Shown piece after piece: positions 20,601 through 35,058 of a stretch of DNA of 64,000 bases; the stretch's first letter is position 1; each line of letters opens with the position of its first letter. The translations under genes were made by a program, and so were the position numbers. Below the pieces are notes generated by a model. That model saw nothing but the letters and a program-made list of their open reading frames with translations. It made no database searches and was not told where the DNA came from. Source of the DNA: Chionoecetes opilio (taxonomy: Eukaryota > Arthropoda > Malacostraca > Decapoda > Majidae); NCBI GenBank assembly GCA_016584305.1, contig JACEEZ010016136.1:15001-79000 (forward strand), read 5' to 3'.

Positions 20601-23600
20601 TTTATGCAATTTTCATAGTTTCTTTTAAACTGTAGTGTTTTTGTATATATACAAGTAGTTTTACTTATCATATTGCCATATACCCATAAAATGTAGCGTT
20701 TTCAATGATTATAGCTAATTATCAGTGAGGAGGTTTTTTTCTTTCTACAAATTAAAGTATATTCCTCTATATCTGTAGCTAAATAGCTTTTGATATTTGC
20801 TACAACTTAATTTACGAAATTAATAACTAAAAATATGTATTTTTCATGAAATTTAAGTATCGATTTTATACTCTTGAAAACAACGTTTTTTAAGTGTTTA
20901 AATGAATTTTTGCAGGGTAAAGAAATGTCGAAAATTGACATTATTTAGCTCTTTTTTTTTAGAGAGAAACTCAAAATGTGGTATTATAGTTGTTTTCATT
21001 AGAAAATGCTATTTTAAACTACTGTAAGCTTATAAAAGAAGTTTGAGCCTATTTATTGTGATACAATTGTATATTTCAAGTGTTTTTCATAGTTTCTTGT
21101 AAATTGTAGTGTTATATCATAAATAAAAAGATATTTCCTTATCATAATGCTTTATACCCTCATATGTGTTGTTTTCAATGATTTTAGCTAGTGATCGGTG
21201 CAATATAGCTTTTTTCCTACAAATTAATGTATACAAGCCTTTTATTTTATTAATTTGCACCATTAAGTAGCTTACATTACATTAAGCTAATAAATAGAGG
21301 AGTAAGACGTTATTTATTGTGATATAACGGTATATTGCAAGTTTTTTTCATAGATTCTTGTAAGCTGTAGTGTTATTATATATATGTACAAGTAGTTTTA
21401 CCTATCATATTGCTGTATACCCATAAAATGTAGTGTTTTCAATGATTTTAGATAATTATCAGTGAGGTGTTTTTTTTTCTACAAATTAAAGTATATTCCT
21501 CTATATCTGTAGCTAAATAGCTTTTGATAAATGCTACAACTACATTTTACAAAACTAATAGCTAAAAATATGTATTTTTCATGAAATTTAAGTATCAAAT
21601 TTAATCTTAAAAAACTACGTTTTTCAAGTGTTTTAATGTATTTTTGAATGGCTAAAAAATGTCGAAAATTGACATTATTCAGCTTATTTTTTTATAGAGA
21701 TTTTCAACATGTGGTATTATAGTTGTTTTCGCTAGAAAATGCTATTTTAAACTAATGTAAGCTTATAAAAGGAGTTTGAGGTTATATATTGTGATACAAA
21801 AGTGTATTGCAAGTGTTTTCATAGTTTCTTGTAAATTGTAGTGTTATAACATAAATAAATGAAATTACCTTATGATAATGCTTTATACCCTCAAAATGTG
21901 TTCTTTTCAATGATTTTGAAAATATAGCTAGTTATCGGTGAAATAAAAAAAAATTCCTACAAATTGAAGTATACAATCCTTTTTTTAGCATAATTTGCAC
22001 CTATAAGTAGCTTACATTACATTAAGCTTATAAATAGAAGAGTAAGAGGTTATGTATTGTGATATAACGGTATATTGCAAGCGTTTTTAATAGTTTCTTG
22101 TAAACTGTAGAGTTATTGTATATATACAAGTAGTTTTATTTTTCATATTGCTATATACCCATAAAATGTAGTGTTTTCAATGATTTTAGCTAGTTATCAG
22201 TGAAGAGTTGTTTTTCGTCTACATTGAAGTATATTCCTTTATATCTGTAACTAATTAGCTTTCGATATTTGCAACAACTATATTTTACAAAATTAAAAGC
22301 TAAAAATATGCATTTTTCATGAAATATATGTATCAGTTTTACTCTTAAAAACAACATTTTTGCAAGTGTTTTAATGTATTTTTGAAAGGCAAAATATGTC
22401 GAAAATTTAAATTATTTTGTCCTTTTTTTGATAGAAAAATTCAAAATGTGGTATTATAGTTGTTTTCGTTAGAAAATCCTATTTTAAACTACTGTAAGCT
22501 TATAATAGGAGTTTGAGACACTATATTGTGATACAATTGTATATTACATGTTTTTTTCATAGTTTCTTGTAAATTGTAGTGTTATATCATAAATAAAAGG
22601 AATTTTCCTTATGATAATGCTTTATGCCCTCAAAATGTGTTGTTTTCAATGATTTTAGCTAGTTATCGGTGAAATATAGCTTTTTTCCTCCAAATTGAAG
22701 TATACAATCCTTTTTTTAGATTAATTTGCACATATAAGTAGCTTACATTACATTAAGCTAATAAATAGAGAAGTAAAAGGTTATTTATTGTGATATAACG
22801 GTATATTGCAAGCTTTTTTCATAGTTTCTTGTAAACTGTAGTGTTATTGTATATATACAAGTAGTTTTACTTATCATATTGCTATATACCCAAAAAATGT
22901 AGTGTTTTCAATGATTTTAGCTAGTTATCAGTGAAGAGTTTTTTTTTTCTACAAATTGAAGTATATTCCTTTATATCTGTAGCTAAATAGCTTTCGATAT
23001 TTACTACAACTACATTTTACATAACTAATAGGTAAACATTTATCATGAAATTTAGGTATCAATTTTAATCCTAAAAACTACGTTTTTTCAAGTGTTTATA
23101 TGTATTTATGAAGTGCTAAAAAATGTCGAAAATTGACATTATTTAGCCCTTTATTTGACAGAGAAATTCAATATATGGTATTATAGTTGTTTTCGATAGA
23201 ACATGCTATTTTCAACTACTGTAAGCTTATAAAAGGAGTTTGAGGCTATATATTGTGATACAATTGTATATTACAAGTGTTTTTCATAGTTTCTTGCAAA
23301 TTGTAGTGTTATATCATAAATAAACGGAATTTACCTTATTGATAATGCTTTATACCCTCAAAATGGGCTCTTTTCAATGATTTAAGCTATTTATCGGTGA
23401 AATATAGCATTTTTCCTACAAATTGAAGCAACCAATCTCTTTTTAGAATAATTTGCACCTATAAGTAGCCTACATTACATTAAGCTAGTAAATAGAAGAG
23501 AAAGAGGTTATTTATTGTCATATAACGGTATATTGCACGCGTTTTTCATAGTTTCTTGTAAACTGTAGTGTTATTGTATATATACAAGTAGTTTTACTTA

Positions 23601-25794
23601 TTATATTGCTATATACCGATAAAATGTAGTGTTTTCAATGAGTTTAGCTAGTTATCAGTGAAGAGTTTTTTTTCTTCTACAAATTGAAGTATATTCCTTT
23701 ATATCTTTAGCTAAATAGCTTTCGATATATGCCACAATTACATTTTACAAAATTAATGTCTAAAAATATGTATTTATCATGAAATTTAGGTATCAATTTT
23801 AATCCTCAAAACAACGTTTTTTCAAGTGTTTTAATGTATTTTTGAAGTGCTAAAAAATATCGAAAATTGACATTGCTTTATTTTGATAGAGAAATTCAAA
23901 ATATGGAATTATAGTTGTTTTCGATAGAACATGCTAATTTATACTACTGTAAGCTTATAAAAGGTGTTTACGGCTATATTTCGCGATACAATTGTATGTT
24001 TCAAGTGTTTTTCATAGTTTCTATTAAATTGTAGTGTTAAATCATAAATATAAAGAATTTACCTTATGTTAATGCTTTATACCCTCAAAATGTGTTATTT
24101 TCAATGATTTAAGCTTTTTATCCGTGAAATATAGCTTTTTTCCTACAAATTGAAGCAACCAATCCTCTTTTTAAAATAATTTGCACCTATAAGTAGCCTA
24201 CATTACATTAAGCTAATGAATAGAAGAGTAAGAGGTGATTTATTGTCATATAATGGTATATTGCAGGCGTTTTTATAGTTTCTTGTAAACTGTAGTGTTA
24301 TTGTATATATACAAGTAGTTTTACTTATCATATTGCTATATACCCATAAAATGTATTGTTTGCAATGATTTTAGCTAGTTATCAGTGAAGAGGTTTTTTT
24401 TTCTACAAATTGAAGTATATTCCTTTATATCTGTAGCTAAATAGCTTTCGATATTTGCCACAACTACAATTTACAAAATTAATACCTAAAAATATGTATT
24501 TATCATGAAACTTAGGTATCAATTTTAATAAATAACGTTATTTCAAGTGTTTTAATGTATTTTTAAAATGCTAAAAAATTTCGAAAATTGGCATTATATA
24601 GCCCAATTTTGATAGAGATATTCAAAATATGGTATTATAGTTGTTTTCGATAGAACATGCTATTTTAAATTACTGTAAGCTTATAAAAGGAGTTTGAGGC
24701 TATGTGTGATACAATTGTACATTACAAGTGTTTTTCATAGATTCTTGAAAATTGTAGTGTTATATCATAAATAAAAGGAATTTACCTTATAATAATGCTT
24801 TATACCCGCAAAATGTGTTCTTTTAAATGATTTAAGCTATTTATCGGTGAAATATAATTTTTTTCCTACAAATTGAAGCAACCAATCCTCTTTTTAGAAT
24901 AATAACACCTATAAGTAGCCTACATTACATTAAGCTAATAAATAGAAGAGTAAGAGGTTAGTTATTGTCATATAACGGTATATTGCACGCGTTTTCATAG
25001 TTTCTTGTAAACTGTAGTGTTATTATACAAGTAGTTTTACCTATCATATTGCTATATACCCATAAAATGTAGTGTTTTCAATGATTATAGATAGCTATAT
25101 ATAGTTATCAAAGAAGAGGTTTTTTTTTCTACAAATTGAAGTATATTCCTTTGTATCTGTAGGTAAATAGCTTTCGATATTTGCCACAACTACATTTTAC
25201 AAAATTATTACCTAAAAATATGTATTTATCATGAAATTTAGGTATAAATTTTAATCCTAAAAACAACGTTATTTCAATTGTTTTAATGTATTTTTAAAGT
25301 GCCAAAAAATGTCGAAAATTGACATTATATAGCCCTATTTTGATAGAGATATTCAAAATATGGTATTATAGTTGTTTTCGATAGAACATGCTATTTTAAA
25401 CTACTGTAAGCTTATAAAAGGAGTTTGAGGCTATATATTGTGATACAATTGTATATTACAAGTGTTTTTCCTAGTTTCTTGTAAATTGTAGTGTTATATC
25501 GTAAATAAAAGGTATTTACCTTATGATAATGCTTTATATCCTCAAAATGTGTTCTTTTCAATGATTTAAGCTATTTATCGGTGAAATATAGCTTTTTTCC
25601 TACAAATTGAAGCAACCAATCATCTTTTTAGAATAATTTGCACCTATAAGTAGCCTACATTACATTAAGTTAATACAAGGAAGAGTAAGAGGTTATTTAT
25701 TGTCTTATAACGGTATATTGCAAGTGTTTTTCATGGTTTCTTGTAAACTGTAGTGATATTGTATATATGTAGGAGTAGTTTTACCTATCATATT

Positions 25795-26267
25795 GCTATA
25801 TACCCATAAAATGTAGTGTTTTCAATGATTTTAGCTAGTTATCAGTGAAGAGTTTTTTTTTTTACAAATTTAAGTATACTCCTTTATATCTGTAGCTAAA
25901 TAGCTTTCGATATTTGCCACAACTACATTTTACAAAACTTATACCTAAAAATATGTATTTATCATGAAACTTAGGTATCAATTTTAATCCTAAAGACAAC
26001 GTTATTTCATGTGTTTTAATGTATTTTTGAAGTGCAAATAAATGTCGAAAATTGACATTATTTAGCCCTTATTTTTATACAGAAATTCAAAATATGGTAT
26101 TATAGTTGTTTTCGATAGAACATGCTATTTTAAACTACTGTAAGCTTATAAAAGGAGTTTGAGGCTATATATTGTGATACAAACGGTATATTGTAAGCGT
26201 TTTTCATGGTTTCTTGTAAACTGTAGTGTTATTGTATATATACAAGTAGTTTTACTTATCATATTGC
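25795..26267 (+). repeat. 472-bp deleted satellite unit
   Basis: The only clean unit clearly shorter than 700 bp. At about 26,165-26,190 the sequence passes from the start of one internal segment (ATATATTGTGATACAA) directly to the end of the other (CGGTATATTGTAAGCG). The missing length (about 259 bp) equals the 261-bp offset between the two related segments. Confidence 0.8.
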
Positions 26268-26519
26268 TATATACCCATAAAATGTAGTGTTTTCAATGAT
26301 TTTAGCTAGTTATCAGTGAAGAGCTGTTTTTTTCTACAAATTGAAGTATATTCCTTTATATCGGTAGCTAAATAGCTTTTTGAAATTTGCTACAACTATA
26401 TTTTACAAAATTAATAGTTAAAATATGTATTTTTTATGAAATTTAGGTATCAATTTTAATCTTAAAAACAACTTTTTCTCAAGTAATTTAATGAATTAAA
26501 AGGCTAAGAAATGTCGAAA

Positions 26520-28600
26520 TTTGACATTATTCACCACTTTTACACAACTGTATTTTACAATATTATGAGCTTAAAATATGTATTTCTCATGAAATTTAAG
26601 TATGAATTTTAATCTTAAAAGCAACGTTTTTTCAAGTGTTTTAATGTATTTTTGAAAGGCTAAAAAATGACGAAAATTGACATTATTCAGCCCTTTTTTT
26701 GATAGAGAAATTCGAAATGTGGTTTTATAGTTGTTTTCGTTAGAAAATGCTATTTTAAACTAATGTAAGCTTATAATAGGAGTTTGAGACTCTATATTGT
26801 GATACAATTGTATATTACACATTTTATTATTAGTTTCTTGTATATTGTAGTGTTATATCATAAATAGAAGGAATTTAACTTATGATAATGCTTTATACCA
26901 TCAAAATGTGTTTTTTTCAATGATTTTAGCTAGTTATCAGTGATATATAGCTGTTTTCCTGCAATTTGAAGTATACAATCCTTTTTTTAGAATAATTTGC
27001 ACCTATAATTAGCTTACATTACAATAAGCTAACAAATAGAAGAGAAAGAGGTTATTTATTGTGATATAACGGTATATTGTAAGCGTTTTTCATAGTTTCT
27101 TGTAAAGTGTTGTGTTATTGTATATATACAAGTAGTTTTACTTATCATTTTGCTATATACCCATAAAATGTAGTGTTTTCAATGATTTTAGCTAGTTATC
27201 AGTGATGAGCTGTTTTTTTCTACAAATTGAAGTATATTCCTTTATATCGGTTGCTAAATAGCTTTTGATATTTGCTACAACTATATTTTACAAAATTAAT
27301 AGCTTAAAATATGTATTTTTTATGAAATGTAGGTATCAATTTTAATCTTAAAAACAACGTTTTTTCAAGGATTTTAATGTATTTTTGAAAGGCTAAAAAA
27401 TGTCGAAATTTGACATTATTCAGCACTTTTACACAATTATATTTTACAATATTATGAGTTTAACATATGTATTTTCCATGCAACTTAGGTATCAATTTTA
27501 ATCTAAAAAACAACGTTTTTTCAAATGTTTTAATGTATTTTTTAAGGGCTAAAAAATGTCGAAATTTGACATTATTCAGCACTTTTACACAACTATATTT
27601 TATAATATTATGAGCTTAAAATATGTATTTTTCATGAAATTTAGGTATCAATTTTTATCTTAAATACAACGTTTTTTCAAGTGTTTTAATGTATTTTTGA
27701 AAGGCTAAAAAATGTCGAAAATTGACATTATTCGGCCCTTTTTTTTATATGGAAATTCAAAATGTGGTATTATAGTTTTTTTCGTTAGAAAATGCTATTT
27801 TAAACTACTCTAAGCTTATAATAGGAGTTTGAGACTCTATATTGTAATACAATTGTATATTACACGTGTTTTTTATAGTTTCTTGTAAATTGTAGTGTTA
27901 TATCATAAATAGTAGGAATTAAACTTATGATAATGCTTTATACCCTCAAAATGTGTTCTTTTCAATGATTTTAGCTAGTTATTGGATATATATAGATGTT
28001 TTCCTACAAATTGAAGTATACAATCCTTTTTTTAGAATAATTTGCTCCTATAAGTACCTAATAAATAGAAGAGTAAGAGGTTATTTATTGTGACATAACG
28101 GTATATTGCAAGCGTTTTTCATAGTTTCTTGTAAACTGTAGCGTTATTGTATATATACAAGTAGTTTTACTTATCATATTGCTATAAACCCATAAAAGTT
28201 AGTGTTTTCAATGATTTTAGCAAGTTATCAGTGAAGAGTTGTTTTTTTCTACAAATTGAAGTATATTTCTTTATATCTGTAGCTAAATAGCTTTTGATAT
28301 TTGCTACAACTATATTTTACAAAATGAATAGCCAAAAATATGTATTTTTTTTATGAAATTTAGGTATCAACTTTATTCTTAAAAACAACGTTTTTACAAG
28401 TATTTTAATTCATTTTTTACAGGCTAAAAAATGTCGAAATTTGACATAATTTAGCGCTTTTACACATCTATAGTTTACAATATTATGAGCTTAAAATATG
28501 TATTTTTCACGAAATTTAGTTATCAATTTTAATCCTTAAAACAACGTTTTTTCAAGTGTTTTAATGTATTTTTGCAGGGCTAAAAAATGTCGAAAATTGA
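26520..28600 (+). repeat. First units with extra 156-bp modules
   Basis: Units of 885 and 1029 bp contain one and two additional copies of a module that starts near CAGCACTTTTACACAAC and includes ATATTATGAGCTTAAAATATG, CAACGTTTTTTCAAG and AATGTCGAAATTTGACATT. Units farther left lack it. Confidence 0.85.
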
Positions 28601-28608
28601 CATTATTA

Positions 28609-28685
28609 GTAGTTTAAAATAGCATTTTCTAACGAAAACCACTATAATACCACATTTTGAATTTCTCTATCAAAAAAAGGGCTGA
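28609..28685. repeat. Inversion centre of the satellite array
   Basis: Forward satellite ends GTCGAAAATTGACATTATT at about 28,608. The next bases, AGTAGTTTAAAATAGCATTT, are satellite in reverse orientation. The inverted partner of the last forward bases (AATAATGTCAATTTTCGAC) begins at about 28,685. The central 75 bp therefore form the loop of an inverted repeat whose arms continue for at least 18 kb (left) and 35 kb (right), not counting insertions. Confidence 0.9.
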
Positions 28686-31600
28686 ATAATGTCAATTTTC
28701 GACATTTTTTAGCCTTTCAAAAATATATTAAAACACTTGAAAAAACGTTGTTTTTAGTATTAAAATTGATACCTAAATTTCATGAAAATTACATATTTTT
28801 TAAGCTCATAATATTGGAAAATATAGTTGTGTACAAGTGCTGAATAAAGTCACATTTCGACATTTTTTAGCCATTCAAAAATACATTAAAATACTTGAAA
28901 AAACGTTGTTTTTAAGATTAAAATTGATACCTAAAATTCATAAAAAAATACATAATTTTTGCTATTAATTTTGTAAAATATAGTTGTAGCAAATTTCAAA
29001 AGCTATTTAGCTACCGATATAAAGGAATATACTTCAATTTGTAGATAAAAAACAGCTCTTCACTGATAACTAGCTAAAATCATTGAAAACACTACATTTT
29101 ATGGGTATATAGCAATATGATAAGTAAAACTACTTGTATATATACAATAACACTACAATTTACAAGAAACTATGAAAAACGCTTAATTTATACCGGTATA
29201 TCAATATAAATAACCTCTTACTCTTTTATTTGTTAGCTTATTGTAATGTAACCTACTTATAGGTGCATATTATTCTAAAAAAATGATTGTATACTTCAAA
29301 TTGTAGGAAAACAGCTATATATCACCGATAACTAGCCAAAATCATTGAGAGGAACACATTTTGAGGGTATAAAGCATTATCATAAATTAAATTCCTACTA
29401 TTTATGATATAACACAACAATTTACAAGAAACTATGAAAAACACGTGTAATATACAATTGTATCACAAGATTTAAGTCTCAAATGCCTATTATAAGTTTA
29501 CAGTAGTTTAAAATAGCATTTTCTAACGAAAATAACTATAATACCATATTTAGAATTTCTCTATCAAATAAAGGGCTGAATAATGTCAATTTTCGACATT
29601 TTTTAGCCCATCAAAAATACATTAAAACACTTGAAAAAACGTTTTTTTTTAGATTAAAATTAATACCTAAATTTCATGAAAAATACATATTTTAAGCTCA
29701 TAATATTGAAAAATATAGGTGTGTAAAAGTGCTGAATAATGTCAAATTTCGAAATTTTAAGCCTTTCAAAAATACATTAAAATACTTGAAAAAACATTGT
29801 TTTTAAGATTAAAATTGATACCTAAATTTCATGAAATATACATATTTTTAGCTATTAATTTTGTAAAATATAGTTGTAGCAAATATCAAAAGCTATTTAG
29901 CTACAGATATAAAGAAGTATACTTCAATTTGTATAAAAAAACAGCTCTTCACTAAACTAACTGATAACTTGCTAAAATCATTGAAAACAATAACTTTTAT
30001 ATGTTTATAGCAATATGATAAGTAAAACTATTTGTATATATACAATAACGCTACAGTTTACAAGAAACTATGAAAAACGCTTGCAATATACCGTTTAATC
30101 ACAATAAATAACCTCCTACTCTTCTATTTATTAGCTTAATGTAATGTAAGCTACTTATAGGTGCAAATTATTCTAAAAAAAGGATTGTATTCTTCAATTT
30201 GTAGGAAAACAGCTATATATCACCGATAACTAGCTAAAATCATTGAAAAGAACACTTTTTGAAGGTATAAAGCATTATCATAAGTTAAATTCCTACTATT
30301 TATGATATAACACTACAATTTACAAGAAACTATGAAAAACACGTGTAATATACAATTGTATCACAATATAGAGTCTCAAACTCCTATTATAAGCTTACAG
30401 TAGTTTAAAATAGCATTTTCTAACGAAAACAACTATAATACTACATTTTGAATTTCTCTATCAAAAAAACGGCTGAATAAAGTCAATTTTCGACATTTTT
30501 TAGCCATTCAAAAATACATTAAAACACTTGAAAAAAGGTTGTTTTTAAGATTAAAATTGATACCTAAATATCATAAAAATACATATTTTAAGCTCATAAT
30601 ATTTAAAAGTATAGTTGTGTAAAAGTGCTGAATAAAGTCAAATTTCGACATTTTTTAGCCATTCAAAAATACATTAAAATACTTGAAAAAACCTTGTTTT
30701 TAAGATTAAAAATGATACCTAAATTTCATAAAAAAATACATATTTTTAGCTATTAATTTTGTAAAATATAGTTGTAGCAAATATCATATCCTATCTAGCT
30801 ACCGTTATAAAGGAATATACTTCAATATGTAGAAAAAAACAGCTCTTCACTGATAACTAGCTATAATCATTGAAAACACTACATTTTATGGGTATATAGC
30901 AATACGATAAGTAAAACTACTTGTATATATACAATAACGCTACAGTTTACAAGAAACTATGAAAAACGCTTGCAATATACCGTTATATCACAATAAATAA
31001 CCTCTTACTCGTCTATTTTATAGCTTAATGTAATGTAAGCTACTTATAGGTGCAAATTCTTCTAAAAAAAGTATTGTATGCTTTAATTTGTAGAAAAAAA
31101 GCTATATATCACCAATAACTAGCTAAAATCATTTCAAAGAACACATTTTGAGGGTATAAAGCATTATCTTATGGTAAATTCCTTCTATTTATGATATAAC
31201 ACTACAATTTACAAGAGAGTATGAAAAACACGTGTAATATACAATTGTATCACAATATAAAGTCTCAAACTCCTATTATAAGCTTACAGTAGTTAAAATA
31301 GCATTTTCTAACGAAAATAACTATAATACTACATTTTGAATATCGCTATAAAAAAAGGGCTGAATAATGTCAATTTTTGACATTTTTTAGCACTTCAAAA
31401 ATACATAAAAACACTTGAAAAAACGTTGTTTTTATGATTAAAATTTATACGTAAATTTCATGAAAAATACATATTTTAAGCTCATAATATTGTAGGATAT
31501 AATTGAGTTAAAAGTGCTGAATAATGTCAAATTTCGACATTTTTTAGCTCATCAAAAATACATTAAAATATTTGAAAAAATGTTGTTTTTAAGATTAAAA

Positions 31601-34600
31601 TTGCTACCTAAATTTCATGAAAAATACATATTTTTAGCTCATAATATTGAAAAATATAGTTGTGTAAAAGTGCTGAATAATGTCTTATTTCGACATTTTT
31701 TAGCGTTTCAAAAATACATTAAAATACTTGAAAAAAATTGTTCTTAAGATTAAAATTGATACCTAAATTTCATGAAAAATACATATTTTTAGCTATTAAT
31801 TTTGTAAAATATAGTTGTAGCAAATATCAAAAGCTATTTAGCTACAGATATAAAGAAATATACTTAAATTTTATAGAAAACAACAACTCTTCACTGATAA
31901 CTTGCTAAAATCATTGAAAACACTAAATTATATGTGATTATAGCAATATGATAAGTAAAACTACTTGTACATATACAATAACGCTACAGTTTACAAGAAA
32001 CTATGAAAAACGCTTGCAATATACCGTTTAATCACAATAAATAACCTCTTACTCTTCTATTTATAAGCTTAATGTAATGTAAGCTACTTATAGGTGCAAA
32101 TTATTCTAAAAAAAGGATTGTATACTTCAATTTGTAGGAAAACAGCTATATATTACCGATAACTAGCTACAATAATTTAAAAGAACACATTTTGAGGGTA
32201 TAAAGCATTATAATAAGTTAAATTCCTTCTATTTATGATATAACACTACAATATACAATCAACTATGAAAAACACGTGTAATATACAATTGTATCACAAT
32301 ATAGAGTCTCAAACTCCTATTATAAACTTACAGTAGTTTAAAATAGCATTTTCTAACGAAAACTGTAATACCACAATTTAAATTTCTCTATCAAAAAAAG
32401 GGCTGAATAATGTCAATTGTCGGCATTTCTTAGCCCTTCAAAAATACATTAAAACACTTGAAAAAACGTTGTTTTTAAGATTAAAATTGATACCTAAATT
32501 TCATGTAAAATACATATTTTTAGCTCATAATATTGTAAAATATAGTTGTGTAAAAGTGCTGAATAATATCAATTTTCGACATTTCTTAGCCCTTCAAAAA
32601 ATACATTAAAATACTTGAAAAAACGTTGTTTTTAAGATTAAAATTGATACCTAAATTTCATGAAAAATACATATTTTAAGCTCATAATATTGTAAAATAT
32701 AGTTGTGTAAAAGTGCTTAATAATGTCAAATTTCGACATTTTTTAGCCCTGCAAAAATACATTAAAATACTTGAAAAAACTTTGTTTTTAAGATTAAAAT
32801 TGATACCTAAATTGCATAAAAAATACATATTTTTAGCTATTAATTTTGTAAAATATAGATGTAGCAAATATCAAAAGCTATTTAGCTACAGATATAAAGG
32901 AAAATACTTCAATTTGTAGAAAAAACAACTCTTCCCTGATAACTTGCTAAAATCATTGAAAAAATACATTTTATGGGTTTATAGCAATATGGTATTTAAA
33001 ACTACATGTATATATACAATAACGCTACAGTTTACAAGAAACTATGAAAAAAGCTTGCAATATACCGTTATATCACAATAAATAACCTCTTACTCCTCTA
33101 TTTTATAGCTTAATTTAATGTAAGCTACTTATAGGTGCAAATTATTCTATAAAAAGGATTGTATGCTTCAATTTGTAGAAAAACAGCTATATATCACCGA
33201 TAACTAGCTAAAATCATTGAAAAGAACACATTTTGATGGTATAAAGCATTATCGTAAGGTAAATTGCTTCTATTTATGATATAACACTACAATTTACAAG
33301 AGACTATGAAAAACACATGTAATATGCAATTGTATCACAATATAGTCTCAAACTCCTACTATAAGCTCACAGTAGTTAAAATAGCATTTTCTAACGAAAA
33401 CAACTGTAATACTACATTTTGAATTTCCCTATCAAAAAAAGGGCTGAATAATGTCAATTTTCGACATTTTTTAGCCTTTCAAAAATACATTAAAACACTT
33501 GAAAAATTGTTGTTTTTAAGATTAAAATTAATACCTAAATTTCATGAAAAATACATATTTTAAGCTCATAATATTGTAAAATATAATTGTGTATAAGTGC
33601 TGAATAATGGCATATTTCGACATTTTTTAGCCCTGCAAAAATACATTAAAATACTTGAAAAAACGTTGTTTTTAAGATTAAAATTGATACCTAAATTTCA
33701 TGAAAAATACATATTTTTAGCTCATAATATTGTAAAATATAGTTGTCTAAAAGTGCTGAATAATGTCAAATTTCTACATTTTTTTGCCTTTCAAAAATAC
33801 ATTAAAATACCTGAAAAAACATTGTTTTTAAGAATAAAATTGATACCTAAATTTCATAAAAATACATATTTTTAGCCATTAATTTTGTAAAATGTAGTTT
33901 TGCAAATATCAAAAGCTATTTAGGTACAGATATAAAGAAATATACTTCAATTTGTAAAAAAAAAAAACTCTTCAGTGCTAACTTGCTAAAATCATTAAAA
34001 ACACAAACTTTTATGGGTTTATAGCAATATGATAAGTAAAACTACTTGTATATATACAATAACGCTACAGTTTACAAGAAGCTATGAAAAACGCTTGCAA
34101 TATACCGTTTAATCACAATAGATAACCTCTTACTCTTCTATATATTAGCTTAATGTAATGTAAGCTACTTATAGGTGCAAATTATTCTTAAAAAAATATT
34201 ATATGCTTCAATTAGTAGGAAAACAGCTATATATCAGCCGATAACTAGCTAAAATCATTGAAAAGAACACATTTTGAGGGTATAAAGCATTACCTTATGG
34301 TAAATTCCTTCTATTTATGATATAACACTACAATTTACAAGAGACAATGAAAAACACGTGTAATATACAATTGTATCACAATATAGAGTCTCAAACCCCT
34401 ATTATAAGCTTACAGTAGTTAAAATAGCATTTTCTAACGAAAACAACTATAATACTACATTTTGAATTTCGCTATCAAAAAAAGGGCTGAATAATGTCAA
34501 TTTTCGACATTTTATTGCCCTTCAAAAATACATTAAAACACTTGAAAAAACGTTGTTTTTAAGATTAAAATTAATACCTAAATTTCATGAAAAATACATA

Positions 34601-35058
34601 TTTTAATTTCATAATATTGTAAAATATAATTGTGTAAAAGTGCTGAATAATGTCAAATTTCGATTTTTTTTAGCCTTTCAAAAATACATTATAATACTTG
34701 AAAAAACGTTGTTTTTAAGATTAAAATTGATGCATAAATTTCATGAAAAATACATGTTTTAGTATTAATTTTGTAAAATATAGTTGTAGCAAATATCAAA
34801 AGCTATTTAGCTACAGATATTAAGAAATATACTTCAATTTGTAGAAAAAAAAAACTCTTCACTGATAACTTGCTAAAATCATTGAAAACACTAAATTTTA
34901 TGTGTTTATAGCAATATGATTAGTAAAACTACTTGTATATATACAATAACTCTACAGTTTACAAGAAACTATGAAAAACGCTTGCAATATACGGTTTTAT
35001 CACAATAAATAACCTCTTACTCTTTTTTATATTATCTTAATGTAATGTAAGCTACTTA

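Larger units (their letters stand above)
10454..28609 (+). repeat. Satellite array, left arm (forward orientation)
   Basis: Tandem units of about 731 bp. Using GCT of the landmark TTATCATATTGCTATATACC as ruler, positions are 12148, 12878, 13999, 15121, 15853, then, after interruptions, 20675, 21412, 22150, 22881, 23608, 24335, 25051, 25795, 26267, 27152 and 28181. Clean spacings are 716-744 bp. The exceptions are 1121-1122 bp where a 388-bp MITE sits, 472 bp (25795-26267), and 885 and 1029 bp near the turn, where extra 156-bp modules appear. Each unit contains two related segments, one with AGCTAGTTATCAGTGAAGAG and one with AGCTAGTTATCGGTGAAATA, 261 bp apart in one direction and about 470 in the other. 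No coding function is supported. Confidence 0.95.

Noticed and set aside
31514..31747. Open frames in the right satellite arm (also near 32,713, 33,597, 44,073, 46,321, 48,321, 50,393, 51,432, 54,321 and 63,193) as a small-protein gene family
   Set aside because: All are the same satellite module read in one frame. They vary with module number, lack a shared start context and have no recognisable domain.
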